Translations under genes and position numbers: made by a program
In this document: piece after piece, positions 12,907 to 26,531 of the stretch
How positions within the stretch are numbered: position 1 is the stretch's first letter
Layout: every line of letters begins with the position of its first letter
NCBI RefSeq assembly: GCF_000001735.4
Contig: NC_003075.7
Location: 1,489,001-1,553,000, forward strand
From: Arabidopsis thaliana
Lineage: Eukaryota > Streptophyta > Magnoliopsida > Brassicales > Brassicaceae
DNA length: 64,000 nt
Direction: 5' to 3'
The notes under the pieces: model-generated
What the model was told of the DNA's origin: nothing
Databases searched by the model: none
Seen by the model: the letters and a program-made list of their open reading frames with translations, nothing else

Positions 12907-14486
12907 ATGGCAGCTCTCTGTTGTTGTCCCACCACCATCATCGTCTCCGGGAAGGTTTCTTCACGGATTAAAACCGCAGGCCCATTACCCCGAATCAACC
13001 CTTTTAAGAATCAGAAACGATTGATTACAGAGAGAAGAAACTTGATCGTTAAATCGATCATTGAAGACAGAGAAGCAATCGATGTTAAAAATGACAATTT
13101 CAAGGCAGAGGAAGAACTATCAGAAGATAAAGTAGAAGATACAGATCGGCTGATGAGTCGAGGTATCAACGCAGCTATAGTTCTCGCCGCCGGTACCGTT
13201 GCGGTTACTAAGCTTTTAACCATTGATCATGACTATTGGCAAGTAAGCTTAGGGTTTTCTTTATCTCTCTTGTGATTGATTGGTTCTTCTATCTCTGCAA
13301 AGCTTGCTCCTTTATGGGATTATACTGAAATTGATATCACGATTGTTGTTGTTCTTCTTAGGGTTGGACTCTCTACGAGATACTTAGGTATGCACCTGAA
13401 CATAATTGGTTTGCGTATGAACAAATTCTCAAAACAAACCCTGTTTTGGCGAAAATGGCGATTAGTGGAATTGTGTATTCTTTAGGAGATTGGATTGCAC
13501 AAGTAAGAAACTAAAAATACTCTAAAAAGCTTCTTAATTTGAGTTCTCTCTGACCATTTTGGCTGTAACTTTATGCAGTGTTACGAAGGAAAACCGCTGT
13601 TTGAGTTTGATCGAACTCGTGTTCTTAGATCAGGTCTTGTTGGATTCACACTCCATGGTTCACTGTCTCACTATTACTACCAATTCTGTGAGGTAAAAAT
13701 CAATCTTTGCTCTGTCAAGATATGTTGTATTAACAACGGGCTGAAAGCTAAAATCTTTTCTTTGTACAAGGCTCTCTTTCCTTTTCAAGAATGGTGGGTA
13801 GTCCCTGCAAAAGTCGCATTTGATCAAACCGTATGGTCTGCAATTTGGAACAGTATCTACTTTACAGTTTTAGGGCTCTTGCGTTTCCAATCTCCAGCTG
13901 ACATTTTCAGCGAAATCAAGACAACATTTTTGCCAATGCTCACTGTAATTAACTCTCCTTGCCCTGTGTCTTCGTGATCATATATAAAGCTTAAAGTTAG
14001 TCTGTTGATTTTATCTAAAGGTTATGTCATGATTTTGTCTATGCAGGCAGGCTGGAAACTCTGGCCATTGGCACACTTGGTTACATACGGTGTAATCCCT
14101 GTAGACCAAAGGCTTCTTTGGGTAGATTGTATTGAACTCATATGGGTCACTATATTATCAACGTGAGCCTTCTTCAACTTCAATCTTTTTTATCCAATGT
14201 ATTTGAAAGTGTTGCACATATTAGCTTTGTGGCTATCATGAAGAGAAGTTTTGTGTTGCTAATATCGGTTGCCTGATTTTCATTTCGAATTCTGGAAGTT
14301 ACTCGAACGAAAAAGCTGAGGCGCAAGCATCAGAGGAAACGAACTCCAGTTCTCACTCAAGCGAGGTTTGCCAAGTGTTCCTTTTTTCCAAGAATCTCTC
14401 TTCAAAAATTAGTCTTGAGCGTTTGAATGTTTGTTCAGAGTGTTCATCTAAGCTAATTTGTGCCTGCAAATACTTGACAGGATTAG
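12907..14486 (+). CDS. Mpv17/PMP22-family membrane protein
   Basis: Exons 12907-13242, 13362-13502, 13579-13692, 13771-13944, 14047-14162, 14299-14365 and a 6-bp terminal exon 14481-14486 (GAT TAG) give 317 residues. If the last intron (14366-14480) is retained the frame runs to TAG at 14501-14503 and gives 361 residues. The start is the ATG at 12907; earlier in-frame codons contain no ATG. The N-terminal 110 residues look like an organelle-targeting and low-complexity region. The remainder is Mpv17-like, with GWTLYEILRYAPEHNWFAYE, GDWIAQ, HGSLSHYYYQF and the conserved C-terminal W.LWP....Y...P...R.LWV motif. The family sits in peroxisomal, mitochondrial or plastid inner membranes and is linked to small-solute permeability; the substrate is not known. 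From memory this is AT4G03410. It converges with PP2C52. Confidence 0.88.
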
Positions 14487-14788
14487 GTGATATCAGCATG
14501 TAGATTCTAGATTCTATAGACTCTAACAGGAGGTGGATGAAGAACACAAGCACATATATACTTTTTTTTTGTTTAGAGAGATACCTAAAAGCAATGTATA
14601 TACACATTTGATTCATGGATTCCAAGAGAGAATCGATGAGGCAAATCCATTGTGCAATACAGATACATCAAACACGAAACACCAGCAAAACAAATACAGA
14701 TCAAGCTGCGCACAATGCTCAAGCATAACAACGAAAAATGACAACATTCTTCAAGATCAGTCCTCAGAAATAACATTAAAAGCTAATC

Positions 14789-16510
14789 TCAAGTCTTCGA
14801 TTTCTCTTCAGAGAATCTCGGAAGCTGGACAAGTGAGTTCACGCGTGTGACGCCTTGTAGACCCAACCAGTTTTGATCTCCTACCGTTTTCTCATCCTCT
14901 GCATCAGTCTCTGTATTCACGTTACCATAAGTCTCGTTTTCTTGATCTGATGATGATCTAACTGTGAAGTTTCTTTGGAGACATGGTTCTGATCTTTGGC
15001 CATCATCTGATTCTACAGCATTTGTGGCTGAAGAGAAGCCTTGTTCATCATAATCCGACTCAGAATCCATTTTCCCATCCAGAAACAAACATACCACTGC
15101 ACAATCATCCATTTTGGAAGTCGGGTACTTCAGTTTCCATTCACGCGCAGCCGAGTTCACCAAGGTCCTAGCCGCTGATGCCCGGCTTGTAGCTGAAGCT
15201 ACAATGTCAACCACTTCTTCGTTGCTTAACACATCCCATACCTGTTCAATAAAGCTCAAAAATCAGTAAAGCCTTTGTCTTGAGGCTCATAGGCTAATAA
15301 GATCACTCGTTTACTTACTCCGTCAGAGGCAAGAACAATGAATTGATCTCTGTCTGTAAGAACACGGTGAGTGAACTCAGGTACTGAAATGACTCCATAC
15401 TCTTTTAGACAGAAGTCACCAAACGCCCTGGCCATGGCTAATCCAGGTGCATCATCATAAGGTAGCCAGACTCGCGGCACCTCTGGCTCGTCTTCCATCG
15501 CAAATACTCGACCTTTACACCGTTTGATCCTCTCAGCTTCCCCTATCAGACCCACAAAACAGTAACATCCTATTAGATAAATGCATACAAGCCAGGAAAA
15601 AAGATTTCGAAAAAGTGTTAAGCATACTAGGTAAATCCGGCTTCAGATCAACTGTCAGTTGAGTTGCCACCATAGAATCGTTACTGTCTTTTGATCCAAG
15701 GATGGCCCGAGAATCCCCGATGTTTCCCATGAAGAGATTAGACCCCTGAACAATCAAAAGAGATGATTAAAGAAAACATGGTTGAAGCTGAAAGAGAGCT
15801 CTTTGTTCTCTAAGTGTACCTGTTTAAGAATTGTTACGCCAGTGCTGCCACTACAAAAACAGTCCAGATTAGGATGAGACCGCAGTTCCTTATCCATGGC
15901 TTTAAAAGATTTCAAGAAAGCTTCTCCCCATAAGCCTTTAAGTTTATCCTCGTCAGATCCTTCTTTAACAGCTTCTTGGACAGCTGATTTGCTTGAATTT
16001 CTTCTGAATCGAGTTCCTTTAGAACAGTTTTGCTTCGACTGAAGCGTCTGAAAGAAAAACTGTAACTTCACAGGCAATGTATCTCTCACTTTACGAGCAA
16101 CAAGATGGCCATAAGGACCATGACCATCAAATACACCACAAAATGTCACATCTTCAGACATAAAATCCTACAAAGCAACAAAGAAATCCGGCTTTATAGT
16201 TGACCATAGTGTTAGAAATACAATAGAAAGAGTCTGAAGAACTCACTTCCCACACAATCATGGCGTCCTGATTAATACCCTTGCGTCCTTGTTGAGTGAA
16301 AATGCAAGAGCTCCTGCTCTTGCTGCTGCTGGTGATCCGATTTGGTATAGAAGTCAAGTTCTGCAACGAGACAATGTGGTCTGAAAACGTTCTCTTCGCC
16401 CTTTTGCTCACACAACAACCAATCCCGAGATATGGTCGACGCACAGGCTTCTCTCCATTGCTCCAGCTGCTACACGTACTCTTACTACTAGTCGACACAC
16501 AACCCCCCAT
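14789..16510 (-). CDS. PP2C52: Protein phosphatase 2C, membrane-anchored type (PP2C52)
   Basis: Five exons (16247-16510, 15820-16167, 15628-15745, 15319-15542, 14789-15241) join in frame to 468 residues. The N-terminus MGGCVSTSSK has Gly2 for myristoylation and Cys4 for palmitoylation, which suggests plasma-membrane anchoring. PP2C metal-binding motifs are present: DGHG at residues 102-105, GDSRA at 214-218 and ASDG ending at 318. The enzyme is a Mg/Mn-dependent Ser/Thr phosphatase. From memory, PP2C52 interacts with the heterotrimeric G-protein beta subunit AGB1; nothing in the sequence tests this. The C-terminal 60 residues are acidic and Ser-rich. A long 5'-UTR intron precedes the start, and the gene ends about 300 bp from the end of the convergent Mpv17-like gene. 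Confidence 0.93.
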
Positions 16511-16524
16511 TGTTTAATCCCAGC

Positions 16525-17438
16525 CTAGACAATAAGGTTGTTATATAGCCACACACAAAAAAACAGATCTCCACCGTTATGCTTAAGTAGAAAATTTGGT
16601 CAAGCCAGAGCTTTTTATGAGTGTTTTGTTAACTAGTATATACTCTCCGGGAAAGCCTTGGATTCAAATCTTGGTCAACGATGGACTATGACCTAAAAGC
16701 AATAGAGACAAATGATTAAGTAGATAGTTTAACAGCAGTTTCAATAAGATCACAGAGATAAATAAACCTCAAGAAGTAGTAAAGACCAAATTCTAGCATG
16801 TGATCTTAGCAATAGAATAAAGGTATGTATTACCAAAAAGACTGTCTTGAGATTGTTTATCACCATTGGGGATCTTATTAATCTATGTTCTGAGACTTGT
16901 TTACTAATCCCTGTGATTAAATTAATCAAAGTAGGACCTACAAGAATCACAAAACATGAATCCTTATGAAAAGAAAGCACAAAGATCAAGAACAGAGTTT
17001 GCTCATATTTCTATTCACACATGAATCCAGACGGATTCTTGTGAATATCTCTTTGTAACTTGTTCTTTACATCTGCCACATAGACAATATTCAAATTCTA
17101 CTGGCGTAAATCATCAATTCCTTTCAGGAAACGAGAGACGTTAATGCAAATCCTGAAGAACAGAGAGATTCTTAAGCAACAAAGTTGCCGTTTTTAGAGA
17201 AAAGTAAATCACTTTATAGGAATCCAATGTCGTAAAGTGTGAATCGAGTAAGAAGAAACTAAACCAATATTGTCTCAAAAGAATTCGGAAACAAAACTAG
17301 CGCAGAGTGATGAAGAGGAAAAACAACTAAATGTCTGAGCAGATCAGACAGTTTGCCTTAAACATGGTAACAACAAGAAACCCACAAAGAGAAACAAACG
17401 ATTTGAGATATGAGCCATTTCAACGCAAAAGAACGCAC
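16525..17438 (-). other. Probable 914-bp 5'-UTR intron of PP2C52
   Basis: On the minus strand the donor AAAG|gtgcgt lies at 17439/17438, and a pyrimidine-rich acceptor ending gtctag stops at 16525, 14 bases before the ATG. The upstream leader contains a (CT)n tract, seen as (GA)n at about 17499-17514 on the plus strand, common in plant leaders and promoters. Long leader introns often raise expression in plants. This is an inference from splice signals. Confidence 0.6.
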
Positions 17439-17519
17439 CTTTTGTTTGTGTAGAGGTTTCTGGAGATCAAGAACAGTTGATTCACAGACAGTTGAAACAG
17501 AGAGAGAGAGAGAGTGAGA

Positions 17520-19987
17520 AAGAGAGTTACTAATTTCTCACTAATTGAAACACACAAAGAGAGATAAGAGAGAAAAACAAAGATTTTAGTTTCCCCAAAA
17601 AAAATCGTATCTTTTTATTTTTTAAAAATTCATGAAAGAGATATATTAAAGCTGCTTTAGTGCTTTGCAAATTACCTTTCTAAATTCTAAACCACATTTT
17701 GTATGAAATGAAATTTTGAATAATTTTCCCAAACTAATCAAGTCCATACACTCTCCATCACAAATGATTACTTTCTATAATAATAAAAACAAAAAAACTT
17801 AATGTATAGTAGAAGTCTCTTCTAAAGGTTTTTATACCATGTATATATGGTTTAATTCCAAGAGAATTGAGTTTATCGTATCTAATGGTGCAAAACTTAA
17901 CAAAGGTTTAGAATGTCGCAAGCAAATATGTTTGCCGTATATTGCAGAAAAAAACATGTCTACATGTCATGGACTTAATGATCTTAGGCTTTGAATGGTG
18001 ACACATGTCCAAGCGCACAAAACCGTTTATATATCGGACCGCTTTTTATTTATCGTTCACAAACTATACTCACAAAACTATACTCTGTAATAGTGCGAAT
18101 TCAAGAAAATAAAAGAAAAGCGCTGTGTACTAACTGCAGACCATCTTTAAACTAAGTTTGTAGCGGTTTATTGTCCGCCCCAAAAATAATATGAATTGAA
18201 CCGCTGACGGATCAGTCAGCACTAACCACAATATCCATTCAAAACCTTAATATCTTGCGCACAAAGACAAGAGTACTAGATTTGTCTATTTTAAAATTTT
18301 CTTTAATCCCATATTAATTATATAAAAAAAATGTTTACAATATAAAATTAGCATGTAACTAAGTTAGTTGCTTTTAAGTATTTTTTTGTTCATCGGAAAT
18401 GAAAATAAAATAAAAATAAAAAATTGCATTTGAATCTAAAACATGTTTTCTTGATTGTTGCCGCAGGCTATGATGATGAGGATGGGCCTGAATCTAAGCT
18501 TTGATTATATTGCATCACTAACAGTAATACCTGTCTCTCGTCACCTACATGATTCATCCCTTTTTTGTGTCGAACTTTATTTTATTTAATCATTTCACAA
18601 GTTCTGACTTTTCAGATTTTGAGTGTATGTATATGCAAGTGACAGATAATTTCATCCACTTGGATTCATCTTATCTTGTAAACTTTTCTAGTTGTGTTGA
18701 AAAATACATATGTAAATGTGTAAACACTCTTTCATGTGTTCATACTTCGAAATTTCATATGTCGATATCAATCAAATAACCTTTTAGATATATTTTTATA
18801 TCTTCCCTCCCTTGTATTTCCTAATTAAAGCAACACAACGATCAAGATTAGATTTGTATAGCCACTACTACAAAGGCTATGAATGGTAACCGAAACCATA
18901 CCCAAAATCGCATCGCAACAGTGTTGTAACAATATCAAAATCTCTACATATATATATATCTATGTATTTTCGTTACTATTTGAACTGCACCGCACTTTTC
19001 CCGTACCGCAAAACGCAGTCACTATTTGGAAGCAAAACCAATATGTTTTTTTCTTTTTGTTAAAGTACAAAGCCAATATGTTTCTTCCACTTTTTTCTTC
19101 ACATCCAAATCCATTTCTCTTTTTCCTTTCATATGTTTTGTTTTGTTAAACTCTTTTCTGTTGTTTTTTGAATTAAAGCTTACAAATTGTTTAACGATTG
19201 AGATTCAAATGTATCCATATTATTATTTGCAAAAGTCTTGTAAGGTTCTTTTGGCTTTTACAAAACACAAAATCCCATAGAACTAACGTTAAGATTTATT
19301 ATGTACTGCCGACAATAGATTGTAGTACAATAGTATGTACTTTTTTGAATTTATTCATATTGTCAGTGTAATTTAATTTATTTTGGTGATTGTTATATAG
19401 ATTTAAATTCTGATATATTATCCGGATTATTGTAAAATTATTACATACATATATAAATTGAGTTTGATAAATCTAATTTGGGTGTCACACCTCCCAATCA
19501 CAAGAACCATGCAATAATGGAAACTAAAATTAAAGGTTCGAAATATTTATATATTTTCAAAAAATCCATAAAATAAGAAAAGAGAAAGGTGTTGGAAAAT
19601 AAGTAAAAAAGGATGTCTTGTGCTAGAAGAAAAGGAACGGCATCATCATCATCATCCCATGTGTATGATAGCGATTCATGTCATGTGGTGGTGGGTCTAT
19701 TTCACCATTCCTGTGTTATATGGCTCTAAATCGTATCATCAAACTGTATAGCTCACACGATAATCTCTCAACTCTCACTGTTAAGTGCTAAGCTTTGTTT
19801 TCTAGTTCTTAGCGATGGTTTTTGAAACTAGACAATCAATTAGTAGTTTGTTGGAATAATGTAGAATCTTGATGAGATTGATTGATATGATATGGAGTGA
19901 AAATCTAAAAGACAAAATTGTGTTAAACAACTTATTACTCGTTTGTAATTTAATCTCAAGTCTCAACTTCTCTGCATCTACCAATAA
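17520..19987. other. Intergenic AT-rich region
   Basis: Upstream of PP2C52. No coding region with recognisable features is seen. Short frames at 18549-18779, 18883-19149 and 19026-19280 are Phe/Ser/Lys-rich by composition only. Possible old repeat debris lies near 18000-18250 and 18860-19030, without clear ends. Confidence 0.4.
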
Positions 19988-20525
19988 GACTAGTTACAAT
20001 GGTTTGCTGTAAACCATTTTACAACAGTTGAAAAAAAAATAATTCCACTACAATGGTATGTTGTAATCCAAAAGTAGCTGATGCGGCAAATTTAATATTA
20101 ATAAATTTCAACACCCATGAAAGTAGAAGGGAGAAGATAAATGTGACAAGTGTTATAATTTTATTTGTTGCTTTAATTTCTTTTCTTTTTGCTTCGTCTT
20201 AATTATATAACTTCAATTATTTCATAATATTTATACATAAATATATAAAAATTTATATGAAAATTTATAATTTTTCATTCTGACTACTTTCATTTGATTT
20301 AGATACAAGATAAAAAACCATTTTTAGACCCAAAAAAAAAAATAGGTTAAAATATAAAATAAAAATGGTGGAGTAAGATATTGTAATTTTATTAAACAAA
20401 ACTGTTGTAATGTTAAAAATTATGTAGGTGTTGAATAATGATGTGGTAGAAAGAAAAGATGATGTGGAGTGTTAAAAGTGAAAAAGTGGGTGTTGTAAAT
20501 GAGTAACCATTGTAGATAAATAGTC
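19988..20525. mobile_element. Probable PIF/Harbinger-type MITE (about 538 bp)
   Basis: An AT-rich segment is bounded by imperfect inverted ends. The left end reads GACTAGTTACAATGGTT and the right end, read on the minus strand, GACTATTTATCTACAATGG; both share GACTA and TACAATGGTT. The trinucleotide TAA flanks both sides (19985-19987 and 20526-20528), the target duplication typical of Harbinger elements. No transposase frame lies inside, so it would be non-autonomous. The inverted repeat is interrupted, hence moderate confidence. Confidence 0.45.
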
Positions 20526-20528
20526 TAA

Positions 20529-22700
20529 TGATTAATTTTGCCAACAATGATTATCTCAACTTCAGGGATAAACCGGCCTAAATTTTAGATTTGAGTTTGA
20601 TCACTTATGTGTGTTATGTCTGCATGCCTAATAAGAAGTATTATGACCAACAAATATTCAATGTCAGTGTAATCCAAATTTAGCAAAGCAATGTAAATGA
20701 GCTGCATATTATATGTTAAATATTGTGTGTACTCGTGTTCTTGTTTTTACATCATCAGTTACTAATTCTAAATCCGAAATTCCATCTACATACGTAGATC
20801 AATCAAAGTTGTCCTAAGAGGAGGCCTTGTGAGTCTCATTGGGTTTTACAGAAATCGTCGGACCTATTTGGGCTCAAACATATAAAAGATCCAAGATACT
20901 GGATTTAGGCCCAAACTCTTTTCTCAATACGATAGGATCCAAATCTTTTTGTAGCTGTGGAATGTGGTGGATAACAAATAACGTCACTTGGTAAAAATCC
21001 AACATTTTAGATTCAGCCATCGGTCGTACAACGTCACTCTCATCAACTTCTTTTTCAGTTCCCCAAATCACGATGATCGCTTAGTCATCACACCCATCTA
21101 GCATCCCGCCGTCAGATAAACCGGTCATTTACCCTTACCAACATACCGGTTTTCTCAATTTACAAATTCGGTTTGATAAATATCAATAGATTAGGTAAAT
21201 AGAAATTAAGTTAATTCGGCACGTGTCACGAAAACTACCACATGGCGCAAAGGCCAAAACCACAAAATTCAGAAAAGTTGGTATGCTTCCACGTAATTGA
21301 CATTTTTCACGTGATTTGCTTGTGACTACTGATGTTACAATTAGTAGACGTACCGTTCAATAACGTGATATTTATTAGAGATTATTGATTTGCATAATTA
21401 GTTACAAAATCACACGTCACAACCATTTTTCCCCAATATTACGTCCAAAACTGTTGATTCGTTTGATTTTTATTGTCCGTCCAATGACTATTTCGATTTA
21501 TTATAACTTCTTGTGTTAGTAAATAGTAATTCAAGTCTATATATACTCTTATATCATAAATTAGGAAAAGTAAGTACTGTATACGATCATTGTATCTAAT
21601 AAAATATGAAATATGCGAGCAATAACGGCCAAATAGAGCGTAACTTCAGTTTTTTTTGTGATACCTAGTTTTAAATACCCTAAACATCAAGTTACCTCAA
21701 ATTGGCAAAACCTAATTTTGCTGAAATTGAAAGAAAAATAATATATTTTTATTTCTATATTTGACTTCATTTAAATATTATTTTCGAAATAAATATTTAC
21801 CTACGATTGATTTTATCAACCAGTTGAACGAATAATCTTCTTTTTTGTATGTTAAGGTGCACTTATAATATATATTTCTATATATATCACATGAAAGAAA
21901 AATAAAATAATTTAAATAATAACAACTTTCAGAACTAAGTTTTTTTCATATTAATTATAAAAAATTTGTATAGTATACTATAGACTCAATAATAGTAAGT
22001 ACTAAGCAGTAACCATCAATAACAATATTTTCTAGGACTAACATTTTATTTCTCTTCCTACGAACGTACCACATTGTATCATGATAGCCAATCAAAATAC
22101 ACAGTACTGAAACTAGTAATGATAATAAGTTAGGCAGCCTAATTATATACAACTTTTCAAATACGTCATATGAACAAATAACATTTTCCGTAATATGTAC
22201 TGAAAATTTCCACGATAAAAAACAATAAAAATGCTCGATTAATGTTCTTATACACTGGCATTAACAATTCTCACAGCAAAACTACCACACTAATCACAAT
22301 CTTATGCTCATGTAGTATTTTTAGACAACATTGTACATGTAGAAAGTTCTTTAACTCTTAAGTATTATCGACTAGTTTTTTTTCTAGAATGAATTTTTCT
22401 AATCGAATACTTTAAAAATAGAGTCGACGAAAGAGATTAAATATAACAAAACCAAACCACGTGAGGATCATAAGCTATGGACGAGGAAAATCGTCAAACT
22501 TTGAGATAAATTTTTGATTGATTAGGTGTTTGTTGTACTTTTTCTTATTAATATCCAGAATTCAGAACCTTCTCTTCCTCAAATCTGTCTTTATCCTTTT
22601 TAATTCAATTTTAATCTCAACTTTTCTATATTTTATCGTCTAAATTTAAAGAAAAGAAAAAACCCAAAAACAGAGGATTTTGATCAAGTAAAAGAAAGAA
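20529..22700. other. Intergenic AT-rich region
   Basis: About 2.2 kb without a supported gene or element ends. Short frames at 20874-21071 and 21955-22152 show no recognisable features. The DUF789 gene's leader probably begins shortly after the right end. Confidence 0.45.
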
Positions 22701-23225
22701 TATTTTCTAGAGAAAGCAAATCGATTCTCTCACCTTTATATATATAACCTCTCCACCTCTGTTTCGTCTCTCAATATATATCCACTGGTCTTTCCTTTTT
22801 CCGGCAAAATTGTAACAGAACCAAAAATTACTCTGTTTTTTTTTATTTTCTTGACAAGTCTGCATTTTTCTCCTCTGTTTTGGAATTTTCTCGTTTCTGG
22901 TTTTCCGATCATAAAAAACAAACAAAACTACCGTAAAATAGGCTCTCTCCACAGAAAAAAAAGAAGACTTTTCTTTCATTCTTCTGCAAGTAACTGAGCA
23001 GATTTCGGTTTTTTCTTCTTCAAATTGATATTTTTAAAGTTATAAAAATTTCTTGTCCATAATTTCCGTTTTCCTTAAATTCAGCTGTCCTAACGTCAAA
23101 TCTCAGACACTCGCTTGCGTGTCTCCCTCTCTTAAACTCTCTCTTTCTCTTTCTCTTTTGGTTTCTGGGTTATTTCAAAGAAAAGAATCAAGAAACCCCT
23201 CTTTCTCTCTTACAAGAATCCCATC

Positions 23226-24594
23226 ATGGTGTTTGGAAAAGGGTCAAACCTTGACAGATTCCTTCATTGCACAACACCTGTAGTGCCACCCCAATCTCTA
23301 TCCAAGGTTTTGAATCATTCTTTCTTTCTTCTTCTTCTTTCTTCTCTTAATGGTAATATTTAAATTGGTTGTGGATTCTGGCAGGCGGAGATTAGGAGTT
23401 TGAATAGGATTTGGCATCCATGGGAGAGACAAAAGGTTGAGTTTTTCAGATTGAGTGATCTATGGGATTGTTATGATGAATGGAGTGCTTATGGAGCTGG
23501 TGTTCCAATTCGTCTCTCTAATGGAGAATCTCTTGTTCAATATTATGTTCCCTATCTCTCTGCTATTCAGATTTTCACCTCTCGTTCTTCCTTGATCCGC
23601 TTAAGGTACCATTCATTGCTTTTTATATTGCCGCTTTGATACGTTTAGATTTTAAAGTTTGATCCTTTGATGAATCTATTGTGACTGACTCTTTTTTTTG
23701 GGTTGTTCTTGATTAGGGATGATTCTGAAGATGGGGAAAGCAGAGATTCGTTTAGTGATTCATATAGTGATGAGAGTGAAAGTGATAAACTTTCGAGATG
23801 TGCTTCTGATGAAGGACTTGAACATGACGCTCTCTTGCATCCTAATGATCGGTTGGGATATCTTTATCTGCAATACTTTGAGAGATCAGCTCCTTATGCT
23901 CGAGTTCCTCTCATGGATAAGGTAACTCAATGCAGCTTCATAAGATCAGCTTCTTTGATTACTAGGATTAGTCACTTGGTTGATTCCTAATTAGCAATAG
24001 GCGAAAAAGTATGTATGTATAGATTAGAATATATTATTATTCAAGACTTGAAATGAGACATATGATTTTGGTTGATTTCAGATCAATGAATTGGCTCAAA
24101 GGTACCCGGGACTAATGTCGTTGCGAAGCGTAGATCTTTCCCCGGCAAGTTGGATGGCGGTAGCGTGGTACCCTATTTACCATATTCCAATGGGAAGGAC
24201 CATCAAAGATTTGTCCACTTGTTTCCTCACTTATCACACTCTTTCATCTTCTTTCCAAGGTACTAATCTTCTCAATCCTCTCGGATTCAAGTCCTTCGAT
24301 GTGTTATATCCCGCGAATATGTAACCGTTATGGTCTTGATTTTCAGATATGGAGCCAGAAGAAAATGGCGGGGAAAAGGAGAGGATCCGGAAGGAAGGAG
24401 AAGGTGTAACTTTGCTTCCTTTTGGGTTAGCCACTTATAAGATGCAAGGCAATGTTTGGCTCTCGGAAGACGATCAAGGTCAAGATCAAGAGCGAGTTCT
24501 TTCGCTTCTAAGTGTTGCGGATTCTTGGCTAAAACAGCTAAGAGTCCAACACCATGACTTCAACTACTTCTCAAGAATGGCTCACCGTGGCTGA
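23226..24594 (+). CDS. DUF789-family protein
   Basis: Five exons (23226-23306, 23385-23605, 23717-23921, 24082-24259, 24347-24594) join in frame to 310 residues. The start [13 protein letters not shown] is typical of plant DUF789 proteins. Further family features follow: the block [20 protein letters not shown], an acidic Ser-rich stretch around residues 105-130, the [10 protein letters not shown] segment, and the aromatic core [20 protein letters not shown]. The biochemical role of this plant family is unknown. There is no signal peptide or membrane segment. The leader (about 22700-23225) is pyrimidine-rich with CT repeats. From memory this is AT4G03420. Confidence 0.9.
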
Positions 24595-26106
24595 AACAAA
24601 TCCGTTGCTATATACTGATGAGTTCAAATGTAGATTTTGTATCTCTTTTTGTTTTTCTTGTTGGTCTCAAGTGGCAAGGAGATTACTTTTTTCCCTGGTC
24701 GCAATATACCGTGTTTGTCCAGTGGTTGGAGTAGCAGTGGCAGCCGTGAAGAGGACTGAGCGTTTCCTTAACACACAAGTACAGCGGTTTCAACGTTTTG
24801 GGTGTAGAATAGCTTTAAAGTAGCATCAATGGGAGATGTCATATATTATAAGTGCTGATTTGTTGAAAAGAGTGGTTTCTTGTTTCTTGATAAACATTGA
24901 TTGAGAGGGTCTTGTTCTTGTACCTCAGTAATACTTTAAAGGAGTAGCAAGTGTAACAATCTCATCATATTTGTAACTGTTTTTACCCAAATACATAAAT
25001 CAAAGCTGATGATTTTTGTGTGTTTTATTGATCACTGGATCACTATAATGTGGTATTTTTGTGTGTTTTAAAGAATTGTCTATCTTTAAATCTGAATGGT
25101 GACACATTATAAATTCTGATTTATACATCATGATTTGTTCCGTTTTGAAGTAATTTTTGTTTTGAATTTTCAATATAAATATTGACATAAAATACCTAAT
25201 TCAACCTCAAGTTACAAAGAATATATAACAAAACACGAAAAATCAATTAGTTGTTTTTGTAGAGGTATAATAAAATCGATCTCTATAGTGTTTTTTTTTT
25301 ACTTGACACAAGAATTTTAAAAATACACTTATTGCATAACATATATTATGATGTTATTGATAATCACTTTACCAAACGGTAAAAAACGTTACAAAATATA
25401 AAGTTTTGACAGTTACTAATCACAAAAGTGTTATCAAAAATTCTATTTTTAGTTTTTTTCACAGCTTTCTTGTAGTATAATTTTTTTTATATATTGTTGC
25501 AGTATTCTGAAAAAGCTTACAGCTATAGCTAAGAGCTATTAGTTACCAATATTGTAAAAGGTATAAATTGTTGATTTATTCTGAAAATTATAATTTTTTA
25601 TAAGATTTTTGTATATTTGAATATCGATTTAAAATTTAGAAAATTAGAATTAAATAGATTAACAAAATTGAAAAGACTTGTTATAAAATGGAAAAGAAAA
25701 GTGGGACCTCTGAAGACAAAAATGTCAAACATGTGACGGAGAAAAATCAAAGAACGTGGACCTTAGATTAGATTTGTAAATTGACTTGATGGAGTGTTCA
25801 GTGTTTGGTCCCTCCACCGATTTTTCTAGACACCTTCTAACTCTTTTTTGTTTACTTAAATGGAATGAATCATTTCCTAACAAATTATTTAAGTGGTCGG
25901 CACATTTCATTTTCGCGTAATAAATAGTGTACATTAATTTCAGACCAAAAATATATTACTATTATCATTACTTGCAAACAGAAACAATCTAAGAAAGTGA
26001 TGTTTTTGGGTTTCTTCTCGACCTGAATTCACGTTGTCGATGTGCTGAGGACTGGATTTTCCGTTGTTTATTTGACGTCGACCAGTTTTTTTGCTTTATT
26101 TTTACA
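24595..26106. other. Intergenic region downstream of the DUF789 gene
   Basis: The first 400 bp or so is probably the 3' untranslated region. The rest is AT-rich and no supported gene is seen. Confidence 0.45.
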
Positions 26107-26114
26107 CTTCATAT

Positions 26115-26531
26115 TAGGGGGCGGGCATTCGGGTAAAGCGGGTCGGGTTCGGGTAAAATCCGATCGGGTATGCGTCTTTCAAGTAGAGAAGTTTAGGAGT
26201 TAATAGGGTAAATCTAAAATATCGGTTCGGTTTCGGTTCGGATCCAATCGGGTTCGCATGGGTTCATGTATAGATTTTTGGAGCCTCTTTTGGAACCTAT
26301 ACCCGAATTTTCGGGTAAATAGCCAGATTTTTTGGTAAAATTTTGGGTATCGAATAAAATTCAGATTTTCGATTAAAATATTCGGATATTTTCGGGTTCG
26401 GATTCGGTTTTTCGGGTAAAAAAATATAGGATTCAATAGAATAATTCTTCGGGTTTGGGTTCGAATCAGATCAAATTTTTCAGATCGATTTTGGTTCGGT
26501 TCATCGGTTCCGGTTTTTTTGCCCGCCCTTA
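26115..26531. mobile_element. hAT-type MITE with intact 8-bp target duplication (417 bp)
   Basis: The ends form an inverted repeat: TAGGGGCGGGCA at 26115 and, on the minus strand, TAAGGGCGGGCA at 26531. The 8-bp direct repeat CTTCATAT flanks both sides exactly (26107-26114 and 26532-26539), the target-site size of hAT transposons. The interior is built from degenerate GGTTCGG / TCGGGT units and has no transposase, so it is non-autonomous. The 119-codon frame across it on the minus strand is an Arg/Asn-rich by-product of these units and not a gene. Confidence 0.85.

Noticed and set aside
18860-19030. Possible old transposon ends (ggctatgaatggtaacc and cgcagtcactattt)
   Set aside because: The inverted similarity is weak and no target duplication could be found.
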